Shown here in pieces: positions 56,244 to 64,000 of a stretch of 64,000 bases of DNA. Under the pieces are notes generated by a model, which was not told the origin of the DNA, did no database searches, and saw only the letters and a list, made by a program, of their open reading frames with translations. The translations under genes were made by a program, and so were the position numbers. Positions within the stretch are counted from its first letter, which is position 1. Each line of letters starts with the position of its first letter. This DNA is from Candidatus Polarisedimenticolaceae bacterium (GTDB taxonomy: Bacteria > Pseudomonadota > Gammaproteobacteria > Chromatiales > Chromatiaceae): assembly GCA_021648685.1 (NCBI GenBank), contig JAKISI010000001.1, positions 48,927 to 112,926 on the forward strand. The letters run 5' to 3'.

Positions 56244-57656
56244 ATGCCTGAGCTGGTCGTGCTCTGGACAGATGCGCTCATCTTTCTGCTGATCGCCCTG
56301 GTGTTGCTGTTTGGTCGCCTGGCTGCCAGCCGGGAACATCTGCGTGCACCCTGGCGTACTGTAGCGCGGAGCCGGATGGGCATGGGCGCGTTGGTGGTTC
56401 TCGGCGTCTACGTGCTGATTGGGGTGACGGATTCGATACACTACAAGCCGCTGCTGCCGGAGGCAGAGCGTAGCGCCGGGGTAATGCACTCCAATGAGGT
56501 GCAGAGCCTGCTCGATTATCTGCTGACCCCCCTGAGAGAGCAGCAGGAGAAGACCTACTCTGCGCCACTGGCAACCCACCTCTATAGCAAAGAGAATATT
56601 GAACAGGCCGATGGGCAGATGGTGCGGGATTATCCCCGGCTGAAATATGGTGGGGCGCACCTGCAGGATCCACAGCAGGATTGGGCGGCAGATGTGGCCT
56701 GGACAGCCATCATAGGTGCGCAGGAGGCGCTGCTGGCCTGGCTTCTGGTGGTTGGCATTATCACAGCCTGGCTTGCACATCGTGCCGGTCGCAGCTTTTT
56801 TCAGCAGTGCCAGCAGATTCTCTACAGCCGGACAGAGGTACCCTGGCGCGTCATCTTTATCATGCTGGGCATTGTTCTGCTGGCGGCCTTTACCGCAGCC
56901 AACCTGGGGGTCAAGTATCATCTGCTGGGGACGGACAAGGTGGGGGAGGATGTGCTCTATCAGACGCTGAAGAGTGTCCGTACCGGGCTGGTGATCGGTA
57001 CCCTGACCACCCTCATCATGCTGCCGGCTGCCATCCTGATGGGCATCATGGCGGGCTATTTTCGTGGCTGGGTGGATGATGTGATCCAGTATATCTACAC
57101 CACGCTCAGCTCCATCCCTGGTGTCCTGCTGATTGCTGCGGCTATCTTGATGCTGCACGTCTATATGAACAACCATGCCGATGAGTTTGCCAGCCTGGTA
57201 GAGCGTGCCGACCTGCGGCTGCTGTTTCTCTGCATTATTCTTGGTATCACCAGTTGGACGGGGCTCTGCCGTCTGCTGCGGGGTGAGACGCTTAAACTGC
57301 GGGAGCTGGATTATGTGCAGGCGGCCCAAGCCTTTGGCGTGAGCCATTTCACCATCATCATACGGCACATCCTGCCCAATGTGCTGCATATCGTCATGAT
57401 CTCTGTGGTGCTCGATTTTAGCGGGCTGGTACTGGCCGAGGCGGTGCTCTCCTATGTCAACATCGGTGTCGATCCCACCATGAACTCCTGGGGCAATATG
57501 ATCAACAGTGCACGGCTGGAGATGGCAAGGGAGCCGATTGTCTGGTGGTCGTTGATGGCGGCGCTGATCTTTATGTTTACCCTGGTACTGGCTGCCAACC
57601 TCTTCTCTGATGCCGTGCGTGATGCTTTCGATCCACGCCTGAGAGGCGGAAAATAA
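56244..57656 (+). CDS. OppC/YejE-type ABC transporter permease
   Basis: 470 residues. A helix pair at the N-terminus, a long periplasmic stretch (about residues 70-150) and then the binding-protein-dependent permease domain with the EAA-type loop LDYVQAAQAFGVSHFTIIIRHILPN. The N-terminal half is longer than OppC. It forms an inner-membrane channel for oligopeptides or similar. The usual partner OppB and binding protein OppA are not beside it. ATG at 56244 is used (a TTG lies one codon earlier). Its last bases overlap the ATPase gene. Confidence 0.85.
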   Translation: MPELVVLWTDALIFLLIALVLLFGRLAASREHLRAPWRTVARSRMGMGALVVLGVYVLIGVTDSIHYKPLLPEAERSAGVMHSNEVQSLLDYLLTPLREQQEKTYSAPLATHLYSKENIEQADGQMVRDYPRLKYGGAHLQDPQQDWAADVAWTAIIGAQEALLAWLLVVGIITAWLAHRAGRSFFQQCQQILYSRTEVPWRVIFIMLGIVLLAAFTAANLGVKYHLLGTDKVGEDVLYQTLKSVRTGLVIGTLTTLIMLPAAILMGIMAGYFRGWVDDVIQYIYTTLSSIPGVLLIAAAILMLHVYMNNHADEFASLVERADLRLLFLCIILGITSWTGLCRLLRGETLKLRELDYVQAAQAFGVSHFTIIIRHILPNVLHIVMISVVLDFSGLVLAEAVLSYVNIGVDPTMNSWGNMINSARLEMAREPIVWWSLMAALIFMFTLVLAANLFSDAVRDAFDPRLRGGK

Positions 57657-59662
57657 TGTCCGATGTACTGCTGCGCATAAAGAATCTGAAGACCTGGCTG
57701 GGGACGGGAGCCTCACCCGTGCGCGCCATTGATGGCATCGACCTGGAGATAAAAAAGGGGGAGACCTTCGCCCTGCTGGGTGAGTCGGGCTGCGGCAAGT
57801 CGATGACGGCACTGTCGATCATGCGGCTGCTGCCGCCGGTTGGCCGGATCGTGGATGGTTCAATCCATCTGGGCGAGACCAGCCTGCTGGATCTGCCTGA
57901 AAACAGGATGCGCAATGAGCGCGGTGGGCGCATGGGGATGATCTTTCAGGAGCCCATGACCTCATTGAACCCGGTGCTGACGGTGGGCACCCAGATTGCC
58001 GAGGCGGTCTGCATCCATGATGCCGACCCACAGCAGGATATCAAGGCGCGGGTGGTGGAGCTGCTGAAGGAGGTCGGGATACCCGATCCGGAACAGCGCT
58101 TTAGCGAGTATCCGCACCAGCTCTCGGGTGGCATGAAGCAGCGGGTGATGATTGCCATGGCTCTGGCCGGACGCCCGCAGCTGTTGATTGCAGATGAACC
58201 GACCACGGCGCTGGATGTCACCATCCAGGCGCAGGTGCTGGCGCTGATGAAGCAGCTGCAGCAGGAGAGCGGCATGGCCATTCTGTTGATCACCCATGAT
58301 CTGGGGGTGGTTGCTGAAGTGGCGGATCGGGTGGCAGTGATGTATGCCGGGCAGATTGTCGAGACAGCGCCCTGCAAGGCCTTTTTCCAGACACCCCGCC
58401 ATCCCTATAGCCGAAAACTGTTTCAGTCCATACCTGGCCGGGATAAACGCAGTGAGCGGCTGGCCGTCATCGAGGGCACCGTGCCGCCACTGGATCAGGC
58501 GTTTAGCGGCTGTCGATTTGCGGGCCGCTGTGATGTGGTGATGGCGATATGCCACCATCAGATCCCGCAATGGGATCAGTATGCCGAAGGGCAGGGGGTT
58601 CTATGCCACCTGCAAGGGGGGGCAGAGGCGACAGTTGAGCCGCCAGCAAGCGTGAAGGAGCATGCTGTTGCAGCAGTTGAAAAGAGCCCCCCAACACCTC
58701 TGCTGAGCGTTGACGGTCTAAAGGTTTATTTCCCCATCCACAAAGGGATCTTCAAGCGTGTCGTCGGCCATGTGCGTGCCGTGGATGGGGTCTCTCTGGA
58801 GATTCCAGTCGGTCAAACACTTGCGGTTGTGGGCGAGTCTGGCTGTGGCAAAACCACGGTGGGCAAGGCTATTTTGCAGCTGATAAAACCGACAGCCGGC
58901 CAGGTTCGGTTTGATCATGATGAGCTGACCCAGCTGCGCGGAGAGGCGCTGCGCAGAAGACGTGCCGACCTGCAGATCATCTTTCAGGATCCGATGGCCT
59001 CCATGAATCCGCGCATGCTGGTGCACAATATTATCGAAGAGGGGATGCTGGCGCAGGGGATTGGCGGCCAGGCGGCAGAGCGGCGAATGCGGATCGAGCA
59101 ACTGCTGGAGCAGGTGGGGCTTCCAGCCTCGGCGGCTGATCGCTACCCACATGAGTTCTCCGGCGGACAGCGTCAGCGCATCTGTGTGGCACGCGCACTG
59201 GCGGTGGAGCCGCGCCTGATCATCTGTGATGAACCAACCAGTGCGCTGGATGTCTCTGTTCAGGCGCAGATTCTGAATCTGTTGCAGGCGTTGCAGCAGC
59301 AGCTGGGGCTATCCTATCTTTTTATCACCCACGACATCGCTGTCGTGGACTATCTGGCGCATGAGGTTGCAGTGATGTATCTGGGCAGAATTGTAGAGCG
59401 GGGCACGGTTGCCGAGGTGCTGGATGACCCGCAGCACCCCTATACGCAGGCGCTGCTCTCCGCCGTTCCGGTGATTGAGCAGGCCGGGAGACGCAAGAGA
59501 ATCTATCTGCAAGGTGACATGCCGTCACCCGCCAACCCGCCGGTGGGTTGCTATTTTCATCCCCGTTGTCCGCAGGCGATGGATCGCTGCCAGAAAAGTT
59601 ACCCCAAAGCCATTGTGCTGAGTGAGACAAGATCGGTCAGCTGCCTGCTGCTGGAAAAATAG
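57656..59662 (+). CDS. Fused OppD-OppF (YejF-type) ABC ATPase
   Basis: 668 residues with two nucleotide-binding domains. Domain 1: Walker A GESGCGKSMTA, signature LSGGMKQRVMI, Walker B LLIADEPTTALD. Domain 2: Walker A GESGCGKTTVGK, signature FSGGQRQRICV, Walker B LIICDEPTSALD. Each is followed by the oligopeptide-transporter C-terminal Cys-rich-like tail (CRFAGRCDVV and CYFHPRCPQA). It powers dipeptide/oligopeptide or microcin-type uptake with the adjacent permease, overlapping it by one base. Confidence 0.93.
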   Translation: MSDVLLRIKNLKTWLGTGASPVRAIDGIDLEIKKGETFALLGESGCGKSMTALSIMRLLPPVGRIVDGSIHLGETSLLDLPENRMRNERGGRMGMIFQEPMTSLNPVLTVGTQIAEAVCIHDADPQQDIKARVVELLKEVGIPDPEQRFSEYPHQLSGGMKQRVMIAMALAGRPQLLIADEPTTALDVTIQAQVLALMKQLQQESGMAILLITHDLGVVAEVADRVAVMYAGQIVETAPCKAFFQTPRHPYSRKLFQSIPGRDKRSERLAVIEGTVPPLDQAFSGCRFAGRCDVVMAICHHQIPQWDQYAEGQGVLCHLQGGAEATVEPPASVKEHAVAAVEKSPPTPLLSVDGLKVYFPIHKGIFKRVVGHVRAVDGVSLEIPVGQTLAVVGESGCGKTTVGKAILQLIKPTAGQVRFDHDELTQLRGEALRRRRADLQIIFQDPMASMNPRMLVHNIIEEGMLAQGIGGQAAERRMRIEQLLEQVGLPASAADRYPHEFSGGQRQRICVARALAVEPRLIICDEPTSALDVSVQAQILNLLQALQQQLGLSYLFITHDIAVVDYLAHEVAVMYLGRIVERGTVAEVLDDPQHPYTQALLSAVPVIEQAGRRKRIYLQGDMPSPANPPVGCYFHPRCPQAMDRCQKSYPKAIVLSETRSVSCLLLEK

Positions 59663-59674
59663 AGCAAGCACAAT

Positions 59675-60406
59675 ATGTTTGAAACCCCTCCGTTAAAGAT
59701 CAATTTCTATAAAATCACCCCTCTGCTGCTCCTGTTGGGTGCGCTGAGCCTCTGGTCCTGCGTGGTGGTTGATTCTTATTTTGTACTGATCCCGATTGCA
59801 TCATTCATCCTCTTGCTGGCGTTGATGATTACCTATAAAAAGGCCAATGAGATTGTATTTGAGCTGATCCCACGCCTGGGTTTTCTCTACGCTATACTGG
59901 CCTCGCTTGCCGTTACCCTGTTGAGTGCCGCACTGCTGCTGATCTCTGCTGAGGCGGTGCATATCGACAATACACTCAACGGCATCAATATGCTGCGTAT
60001 CTCAATGCTCCTTGGCGCACCGGCAGGCGTTATGACCTGGGTGCTGCTGTCAAAGCGGATCGGCTATAAGAATATCTTTATGCTGAAAAGTTTTTTGATC
60101 TCGTATGCGCTGGTTGCGGCGGCTGCCACCTCCCAGATCAACCGGGGGGTTGATGATGCCGAGCAGAAGACGATAGTGCGGGGGGTTATGGGGAAAAAGG
60201 AGAACAGCGGTGGTCTGGCCACCTTTCTTGCGCAGCAGAAGCCGGCGCACTACATCACCATCCCGTATGATGGAGGGGTCGAGCGGCTGGCTGTTCCAAC
60301 CAGCGTATGGGATACGATGTACAAAAATGCAACCATAAATTTAACGGCCAAAGCAGGTTATTTTGGCTATGACTATGTTGTGCGGTTTAATGGCCGCACC
60401 CTATGA
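59675..60406 (+). CDS. Uncharacterised membrane protein
   Basis: 243 residues with five or six hydrophobic segments in the first 165 residues (two close helices, then KANEIVFELIPRLGFLYAIL, and a pair before ISYALVAAAATSQIN). The C-terminal 75 residues are soluble and end KAGYFGYDYVVRFNGRTL. I do not recognise the family. It lies 12 bases behind the OppDF gene and 12 before another small membrane protein, so it is likely co-transcribed. Confidence 0.72.
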   Translation: MFETPPLKINFYKITPLLLLLGALSLWSCVVVDSYFVLIPIASFILLLALMITYKKANEIVFELIPRLGFLYAILASLAVTLLSAALLLISAEAVHIDNTLNGINMLRISMLLGAPAGVMTWVLLSKRIGYKNIFMLKSFLISYALVAAAATSQINRGVDDAEQKTIVRGVMGKKENSGGLATFLAQQKPAHYITIPYDGGVERLAVPTSVWDTMYKNATINLTAKAGYFGYDYVVRFNGRTL

Positions 60407-60418
60407 CGACGAGTGTAA

Positions 60419-60877
60419 ATGATGACTGTAACCACAACCCAACTCAAGCTGCTTGCGGCGGTGCTCTGGTACTCTGGCGGTATCATCCTCTTTTTCAAAG
60501 GGCTAAGCCTGCTGGTGGAGGCGGACAGCCTGAACCCTGACAGCCATTGGCTCTGGCTGGCTGCCCTGATCGGCATATTTATCGGGCTGCTGAAGATCGT
60601 GTTCATCTTTCGCAAGGTGTGCCGAAAAAACCTGATGCGGATCTATGCCCTGCCAGAGCCAAAGATCTGGCAATTCTACCGGACGGGATTCTACATCTTT
60701 CTCACCTGCATGATCATATTGGGTTCATCGCTCTCCTATGCGGCGCAGGGTAACTTCTCTTTTCTGATCGGCATGGCCATACTGGATTTTTCACTGGCCG
60801 TGGCACTGCTGGGCAGCAGTTATGTCTTTTGGGTCTGCAAACAGCCCGACAAGATGCTGGATGCCCAACCTGAATAA
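60419..60877 (+). CDS. Uncharacterised four-helix membrane protein
   Basis: 152 residues with four hydrophobic segments (about 10-27, 42-60, 84-105 and 110-132) and a short polar tail. A basic stretch (FRKVCRKNLMRI) lies between helices 2 and 3. No family recognised. The next gene (fumarylacetoacetase-like) starts 5 bases later, which suggests one operon from 56244 onward. Confidence 0.72.
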   Translation: MMTVTTTQLKLLAAVLWYSGGIILFFKGLSLLVEADSLNPDSHWLWLAALIGIFIGLLKIVFIFRKVCRKNLMRIYALPEPKIWQFYRTGFYIFLTCMIILGSSLSYAAQGNFSFLIGMAILDFSLAVALLGSSYVFWVCKQPDKMLDAQPE

Positions 60878-60882
60878 GTGCT

Positions 60883-61683
60883 ATGAAAATCATCCGTTTT
60901 CTTGATGATCTTCAGGATGAACACCTTGGTACAAAGTATCGGGATGGCAGCGCCGAACTGCTCAGTGGCGTACTGTACGATGAACTGCTTCCAACGGGGC
61001 GGCGGCTGGCGGTTCAATCACTGTTGGCGCCGGTTGTACCCAACAATATCTTCTGTATCGGCCTGAATTACCGTGAGCATGCGCGTGAGACGGGACAGGA
61101 GCTGCCACGTTACCCAATCGTTTTCATGAAACCCACTACGGCAGTTACAGACCCTGATGCAACCGTTGCATTGCCAAAATGTTGCAAACGCGGGCCAGAG
61201 GTAGATTTCGAGGCCGAGCTGGCAGTGGTGATTGGCCGCACAGCCAGGGATGTGTCGGAGGATGATGCCTTAAACCATGTGTTCGGCTATACGGCGGCCA
61301 ACGACATCTCTGCCCGGAAATGGCAACGGCATGCGGGGGGTGGGCAGTGGATAAAGGGCAAGGGCTTTGATGGCTTTTGTCCGCTTGGGCCCATGCTGGT
61401 GACGGCGGATGAGATTTGTGATCCTCAACGGCTGGATATCAGTACACTCCTCAATGGCCAGGTTATGCAGCAGAGCAATACAGCAGATATGATCTACTCT
61501 GTCGCGCAGCTGATCAGTTATCTGAGCCAGGATACAACACTGCTGCCCGGTACGGTCATCCTAACCGGAACCCCCTCTGGCGTGGGTGTTGCACGCAACC
61601 CCCCGCTGTTTCTTGCCGATGGCGATCATGTCTCAGTGAATATTGAAGGCATTGGCCAACTCAACAATCTCATGACAGCTTAG
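60883..61683 (+). CDS. Fumarylacetoacetate hydrolase-family enzyme
   Basis: 266 residues of the FAH C-terminal-domain family: IFCIGLNYREHARETG, FMKPTTAV, GPEVDFEAELAVVIG (metal-binding Glu), GYTAANDISARKWQ, KGFDGFCPLGP and GTVILTGTPSGVGVARNPP. These enzymes hydrolyse or decarboxylate acylpyruvates (acylpyruvase, fumarylpyruvate hydrolase, oxaloacetate decarboxylase). The exact substrate is open. Confidence 0.9.
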   Translation: MKIIRFLDDLQDEHLGTKYRDGSAELLSGVLYDELLPTGRRLAVQSLLAPVVPNNIFCIGLNYREHARETGQELPRYPIVFMKPTTAVTDPDATVALPKCCKRGPEVDFEAELAVVIGRTARDVSEDDALNHVFGYTAANDISARKWQRHAGGGQWIKGKGFDGFCPLGPMLVTADEICDPQRLDISTLLNGQVMQQSNTADMIYSVAQLISYLSQDTTLLPGTVILTGTPSGVGVARNPPLFLADGDHVSVNIEGIGQLNNLMTA

Positions 61684-61689
61684 GAATAG

Positions 61690-62289
61690 ATGATGTCTGA
61701 ATCTTTAATGTTCCCTGAAACACCGTGCATCCGTCTGTATGACCCGCTGGGTGACCTGCTGGGTGCAGGTGACGGTATATTTGCCTACATCTATGATGAT
61801 GTGGCCAAACTCTCAGGCCACGCCTGCCCAACTGTTGCGGGAGGTTTCCTGCTGGTGAAGCGCGCCCTGGAGGAGCTTTGGGGTGATGAGATGCCACAGC
61901 GTGGTGACATCAGGGTTACCGTATATGGGGCGCAGGATGAAGGCACCAATGGCCCTATCAGCCAGGTATTTACGCAGCTGACCGGTGCGGCAGCAGGCAA
62001 TGGATTTCACGGCCTGGGCGGCCAGTTTGCGCGTGACGGCCTGTTGCAGTTCCAACCAACGGGTGAGCCGGGTTTTCGCTTTGAGCGGATCTCAACCGGC
62101 AAAGCGGTCACCTTGGTCTACGACCCCAGTGGTATCCCGGCGGCTCCCACTATGGGTGAAGATCTTGGCCGTATCCTGGGTGGTTTTGCAGATAAAAATA
62201 TCGCCACACGTTTTCGCGATGCCTGGCGTGAGCGGGTGCTAAACATTCTGGCAGATGAGGGGCGATCAACCGTTCACAGAATTGATTAG
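61690..62289 (+). CDS. FmdE-like domain protein
   Basis: 199 residues resembling the FmdE family (formylmethanofuran dehydrogenase subunit E-like): VAKLSGHACPTVAGGFLLVKRALEELWGD has the conserved His/Cys (GHxCP), and RGDIRVTVYGAQDEGTNGPISQV follows. The family has diverse proteins in bacteria without methanogenesis. The function is unknown; a metal or pterin role is only suggested by relatives. Confidence 0.75.
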   Translation: MMSESLMFPETPCIRLYDPLGDLLGAGDGIFAYIYDDVAKLSGHACPTVAGGFLLVKRALEELWGDEMPQRGDIRVTVYGAQDEGTNGPISQVFTQLTGAAAGNGFHGLGGQFARDGLLQFQPTGEPGFRFERISTGKAVTLVYDPSGIPAAPTMGEDLGRILGGFADKNIATRFRDAWRERVLNILADEGRSTVHRID

Positions 62290-62390
62290 ACCCTGTATGA
62301 AACAGGGGTCATGGAGTGGCTGTTCGGTTTGAAAGAGCCTACAATGATGTAAGCACAGTGGTACACCTCAACAACCGAAGAGGCACCCCG

Positions 62391-63170
62391 ATGCAACGGA
62401 CAACGTTAACAAGGCGGTTTTCCATCCTGGCGCTGGTGGTTTTTCTCACAGTACCCCCTGCTGCAATGGCAGAGGGGCAGACCTCAAAACGCGCCAGCGA
62501 GATCCTCCGATCAGTCGATGATCTTTGGCGCGGCAGCTCTTCCCACGCAATCACCACCATGCGGGTCAAAACCCGACACTACACCCGCACCATGCGCCTG
62601 GAGGGGTGGTCGAAGGGCAAAGAGCAGACGCTGTTCCGGGTGCTGGAGCCCAAGAAAGAGCGCGGCACGGTAACCCTGAAATCGGGCAATCACATCTACA
62701 CCTATCTGCCCAAAACCGACCGGAAGATCCGACTTACCACAGGCATGATGATGGGATCCTGGATGGGCAGCCATCTGACCAATGACGATCTGGTCAAAGA
62801 GGCGCGGCTGGAGGATGACTATATCGCACGCATCAGTTTTGAAGGGGTGCGGGACGGGCAAAATATCATTGAGTTTACATTGATACCGAAGCCCGAGGCC
62901 GCTGTGGTCTGGGGCAAGTTGATACTGGTGGTTCTGGCAGATTCGACCACCCCCCTGAGTGAGCTGTTCTATGATGAAGATATGCAGCTTGTACGCACCT
63001 TCTCCTTTACTGACATGAAGCTGCTGGCAGGACGCATGCGCCCTGCTGTGGTGCGGGTTGTGCCGGTAGACAAGCCGGATGAGTTCACCGAGTTTATCTA
63101 TGAAAAGCTGGAGCTTGACGTTGAGATCAGTGACCACTTTTTTTCGGTATCCAATCTGAAAAGGCGTTAG
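62391..63170 (+). CDS. LolA-like outer membrane lipoprotein-sorting protein
   Basis: 259 residues with a signal peptide (MQRTTLTRRF...PPAAMA, about residue 28). The mature part has the pattern of the DUF4292/LolA-like sorting proteins: RASEILRSVDDLWRGSSSHA, TYLPKTDRKIRL, YEKLELDVEISDHFFS. Proteins like it are encoded next to FtsX-type permeases, as here. ATG at 62391 is used; an earlier start at 62316 adds 25 residues before the signal peptide. Confidence 0.8.
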   Translation: MQRTTLTRRFSILALVVFLTVPPAAMAEGQTSKRASEILRSVDDLWRGSSSHAITTMRVKTRHYTRTMRLEGWSKGKEQTLFRVLEPKKERGTVTLKSGNHIYTYLPKTDRKIRLTTGMMMGSWMGSHLTNDDLVKEARLEDDYIARISFEGVRDGQNIIEFTLIPKPEAAVVWGKLILVVLADSTTPLSELFYDEDMQLVRTFSFTDMKLLAGRMRPAVVRVVPVDKPDEFTEFIYEKLELDVEISDHFFSVSNLKRR

Positions 63171-63213
63171 ATCTATTGATCCTGTTGCCGTGCAGCAAAC
63201 TGTATTTATTTCC

Positions 63214-63276
63214 GGAAGCGGGACTTTAGTCCTGCTGGATGCCGCCCGCATCTTGCAGGACTAAAGTTCCGCCTCC
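63214..63276. repeat. Dispersed GGAAGYGG-type palindromic repeat, copy D
   Basis: GGAAGCGGGACTTTAGTCCT and GCAGGACTAAAGTTCCGCCT form inverted arms with a loop of about 19 bases. Same family as 29227, 35214 and 43612. Confidence 0.85.
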
Positions 63277-63295
63277 AAAGAACCAGGCTTAGCAG

Positions 63296-64000
63296 ATGAA
63301 AATCATGACACTGGCATCACGCAATGTGATGAGGAATTGGCATCGCACCCTGGTGACTACACTGGCAATGGCCTTTGCCTGTGCCATCGTGATCATCTAC
63401 GGCGCGCTGATGGAAGGGATGGTGGTGGGCAGCGAGCGTCAGGCGGTGGTCATGAATCAGGGTGATATTCAGATCCATGCCCAGGGCTACCGTGATGACC
63501 CCGATATCTATACCACCATGGCCGATTCAGAGGCCTTGCTGGCTACAATCCGCGGCCAGGGTTTTCATGCCACCGGGCGGCGATTTGGCTTTGGCCTGGT
63601 GGCCAGTGAAGGCAACGCTTCGGGGGTGCAGCTTCGAGGTACAGACCTGCTGTACGAGCCGCAGGTCACAGAGATTCACAGCCATGTCATGAGTGGGCAG
63701 TGGCTGGATCGAGATGATCCATTCGGGGTGGTGATCGGAAAAAAACTGGCGCGTCTGCTGGATGCCAAAATCGGCAGTGAACTGGTCTACATCGGCCAGA
63801 GCGCCGATGGTTACATGGCCAATGAGATCTTCACCGTGCGTGGCATTTTGAAGGCGGTCGCCGCTACAATTGACAGCAGTGGTGTACTGCTCCCCAAACA
63901 GACGCTGATCGAGATGCTGGTGCTGCCTGAAGGTGCCCACGAGATTGTCGTCATGCGCGCAGACCGCAGTGCCGTCAGCCTGGATGTTGCCACCCGGCAG
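63296..64000 (+). CDS. FtsX/MacB-type ABC transporter permease (partial, N-terminus)
   Basis: First 235 residues, open to the right edge. It starts MKIMTLASRNVMRNWHRTLV with a membrane helix (TLAMAFACAIVIIYGALMEG), then the periplasmic MacB core domain (GDIQIHAQGY, GVVIGKKLARLL). With the LolA-like gene before it, this looks like an ABC exporter for lipoproteins, lipids or efflux substrates. The ATPase and the rest of the permease lie beyond the window. Confidence 0.88.
   Translation, partial: MKIMTLASRNVMRNWHRTLVTTLAMAFACAIVIIYGALMEGMVVGSERQAVVMNQGDIQIHAQGYRDDPDIYTTMADSEALLATIRGQGFHATGRRFGFGLVASEGNASGVQLRGTDLLYEPQVTEIHSHVMSGQWLDRDDPFGVVIGKKLARLLDAKIGSELVYIGQSADGYMANEIFTVRGILKAVAATIDSSGVLLPKQTLIEMLVLPEGAHEIVVMRADRSAVSLDVATRQ

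Noticed and set aside
55989..57812. Long 607-residue open frame on the minus strand opposite the OppC gene
   Set aside because: It is antisense to a well-supported membrane protein, has low-complexity His/Gln-rich content and no family signal. Frame openness follows from the codon use of the plus-strand gene.

Overview
The window looks like chromosome from a motile, sulfur-oxidising-type gammaproteobacterium. This rests on three things: the flagellar/chemotaxis gene order is the one known from Pseudomonas and relatives (fliLMNOPQR-flhB-flhA-flhF-flhG-fliA-cheYZAB-motA); there is a dissimilatory-type ATP sulfurylase (sat); and there is a large multihaem cytochrome operon. The genus cannot be fixed from the sequence alone. 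Almost all genes read as ordinary chromosomal genes. Mobile DNA is present only as relics.

Region 1 (1-15146, minus strand) is one long flagellar and chemotaxis cluster. It encodes the export gate (FliP/Q/R, FlhA, FlhB, FliO), the switch (FliM/N, FliL), number and placement control (FlhF/FlhG), sigma-28 (FliA), the chemotaxis core (CheY, CheZ, CheA, CheB) and the start of a stator gene (motA). A well-matched sigma-54 promoter sits just upstream of fliL. Region 2 (15638-23780, plus strand) is the most unusual part: seven tightly packed genes for a membrane cytochrome b, four multihaem c-type cytochromes (8, 3, 8 and 24 haem motifs, 43 in all), an exported NHL beta-propeller and a small exported protein. 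It reads as a quinol-linked electron-transfer system whose terminal acceptor or donor is unknown. sat follows as a separate unit.

Region 3 (25335-36969) is housekeeping: nudF, the lysine/diaminopimelate genes dapC-dapD-dapE, lpxH, two cyclophilins, cysS, ppsA and ettA. Region 4 (37000-48950) has a repeat-bracketed 34-residue Lys-rich gene, a mechanosensitive-channel relic, a cupin regulator divergent from a peroxiredoxin, alaC-hom-thrC, a PilJ-domain protein, trmO, an SDR, a nucleosidase-like gene and a glycosyltransferase.

Region 5 (48951-55734) holds decayed mobile DNA (integrase, IS1634-type transposase and probable serine recombinase fragments), rluC-HAD-sppA, tRNA-fMet, tRNA-Ser and a PEP-CTERM exported protein with a candidate sigma-54 promoter. 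Region 6 (56244-64000) carries an OppC-type permease with a fused OppDF ATPase, two unknown membrane proteins, a fumarylacetoacetase-family enzyme, an FmdE-like protein, a LolA-like exported protein and the start of a FtsX/MacB-type permease. Two dispersed intergenic repeat families run through the window: a palindrome with GGAAGYGG ends (four copies) and a GGGGTCAGAGTAAAG element (four copies).
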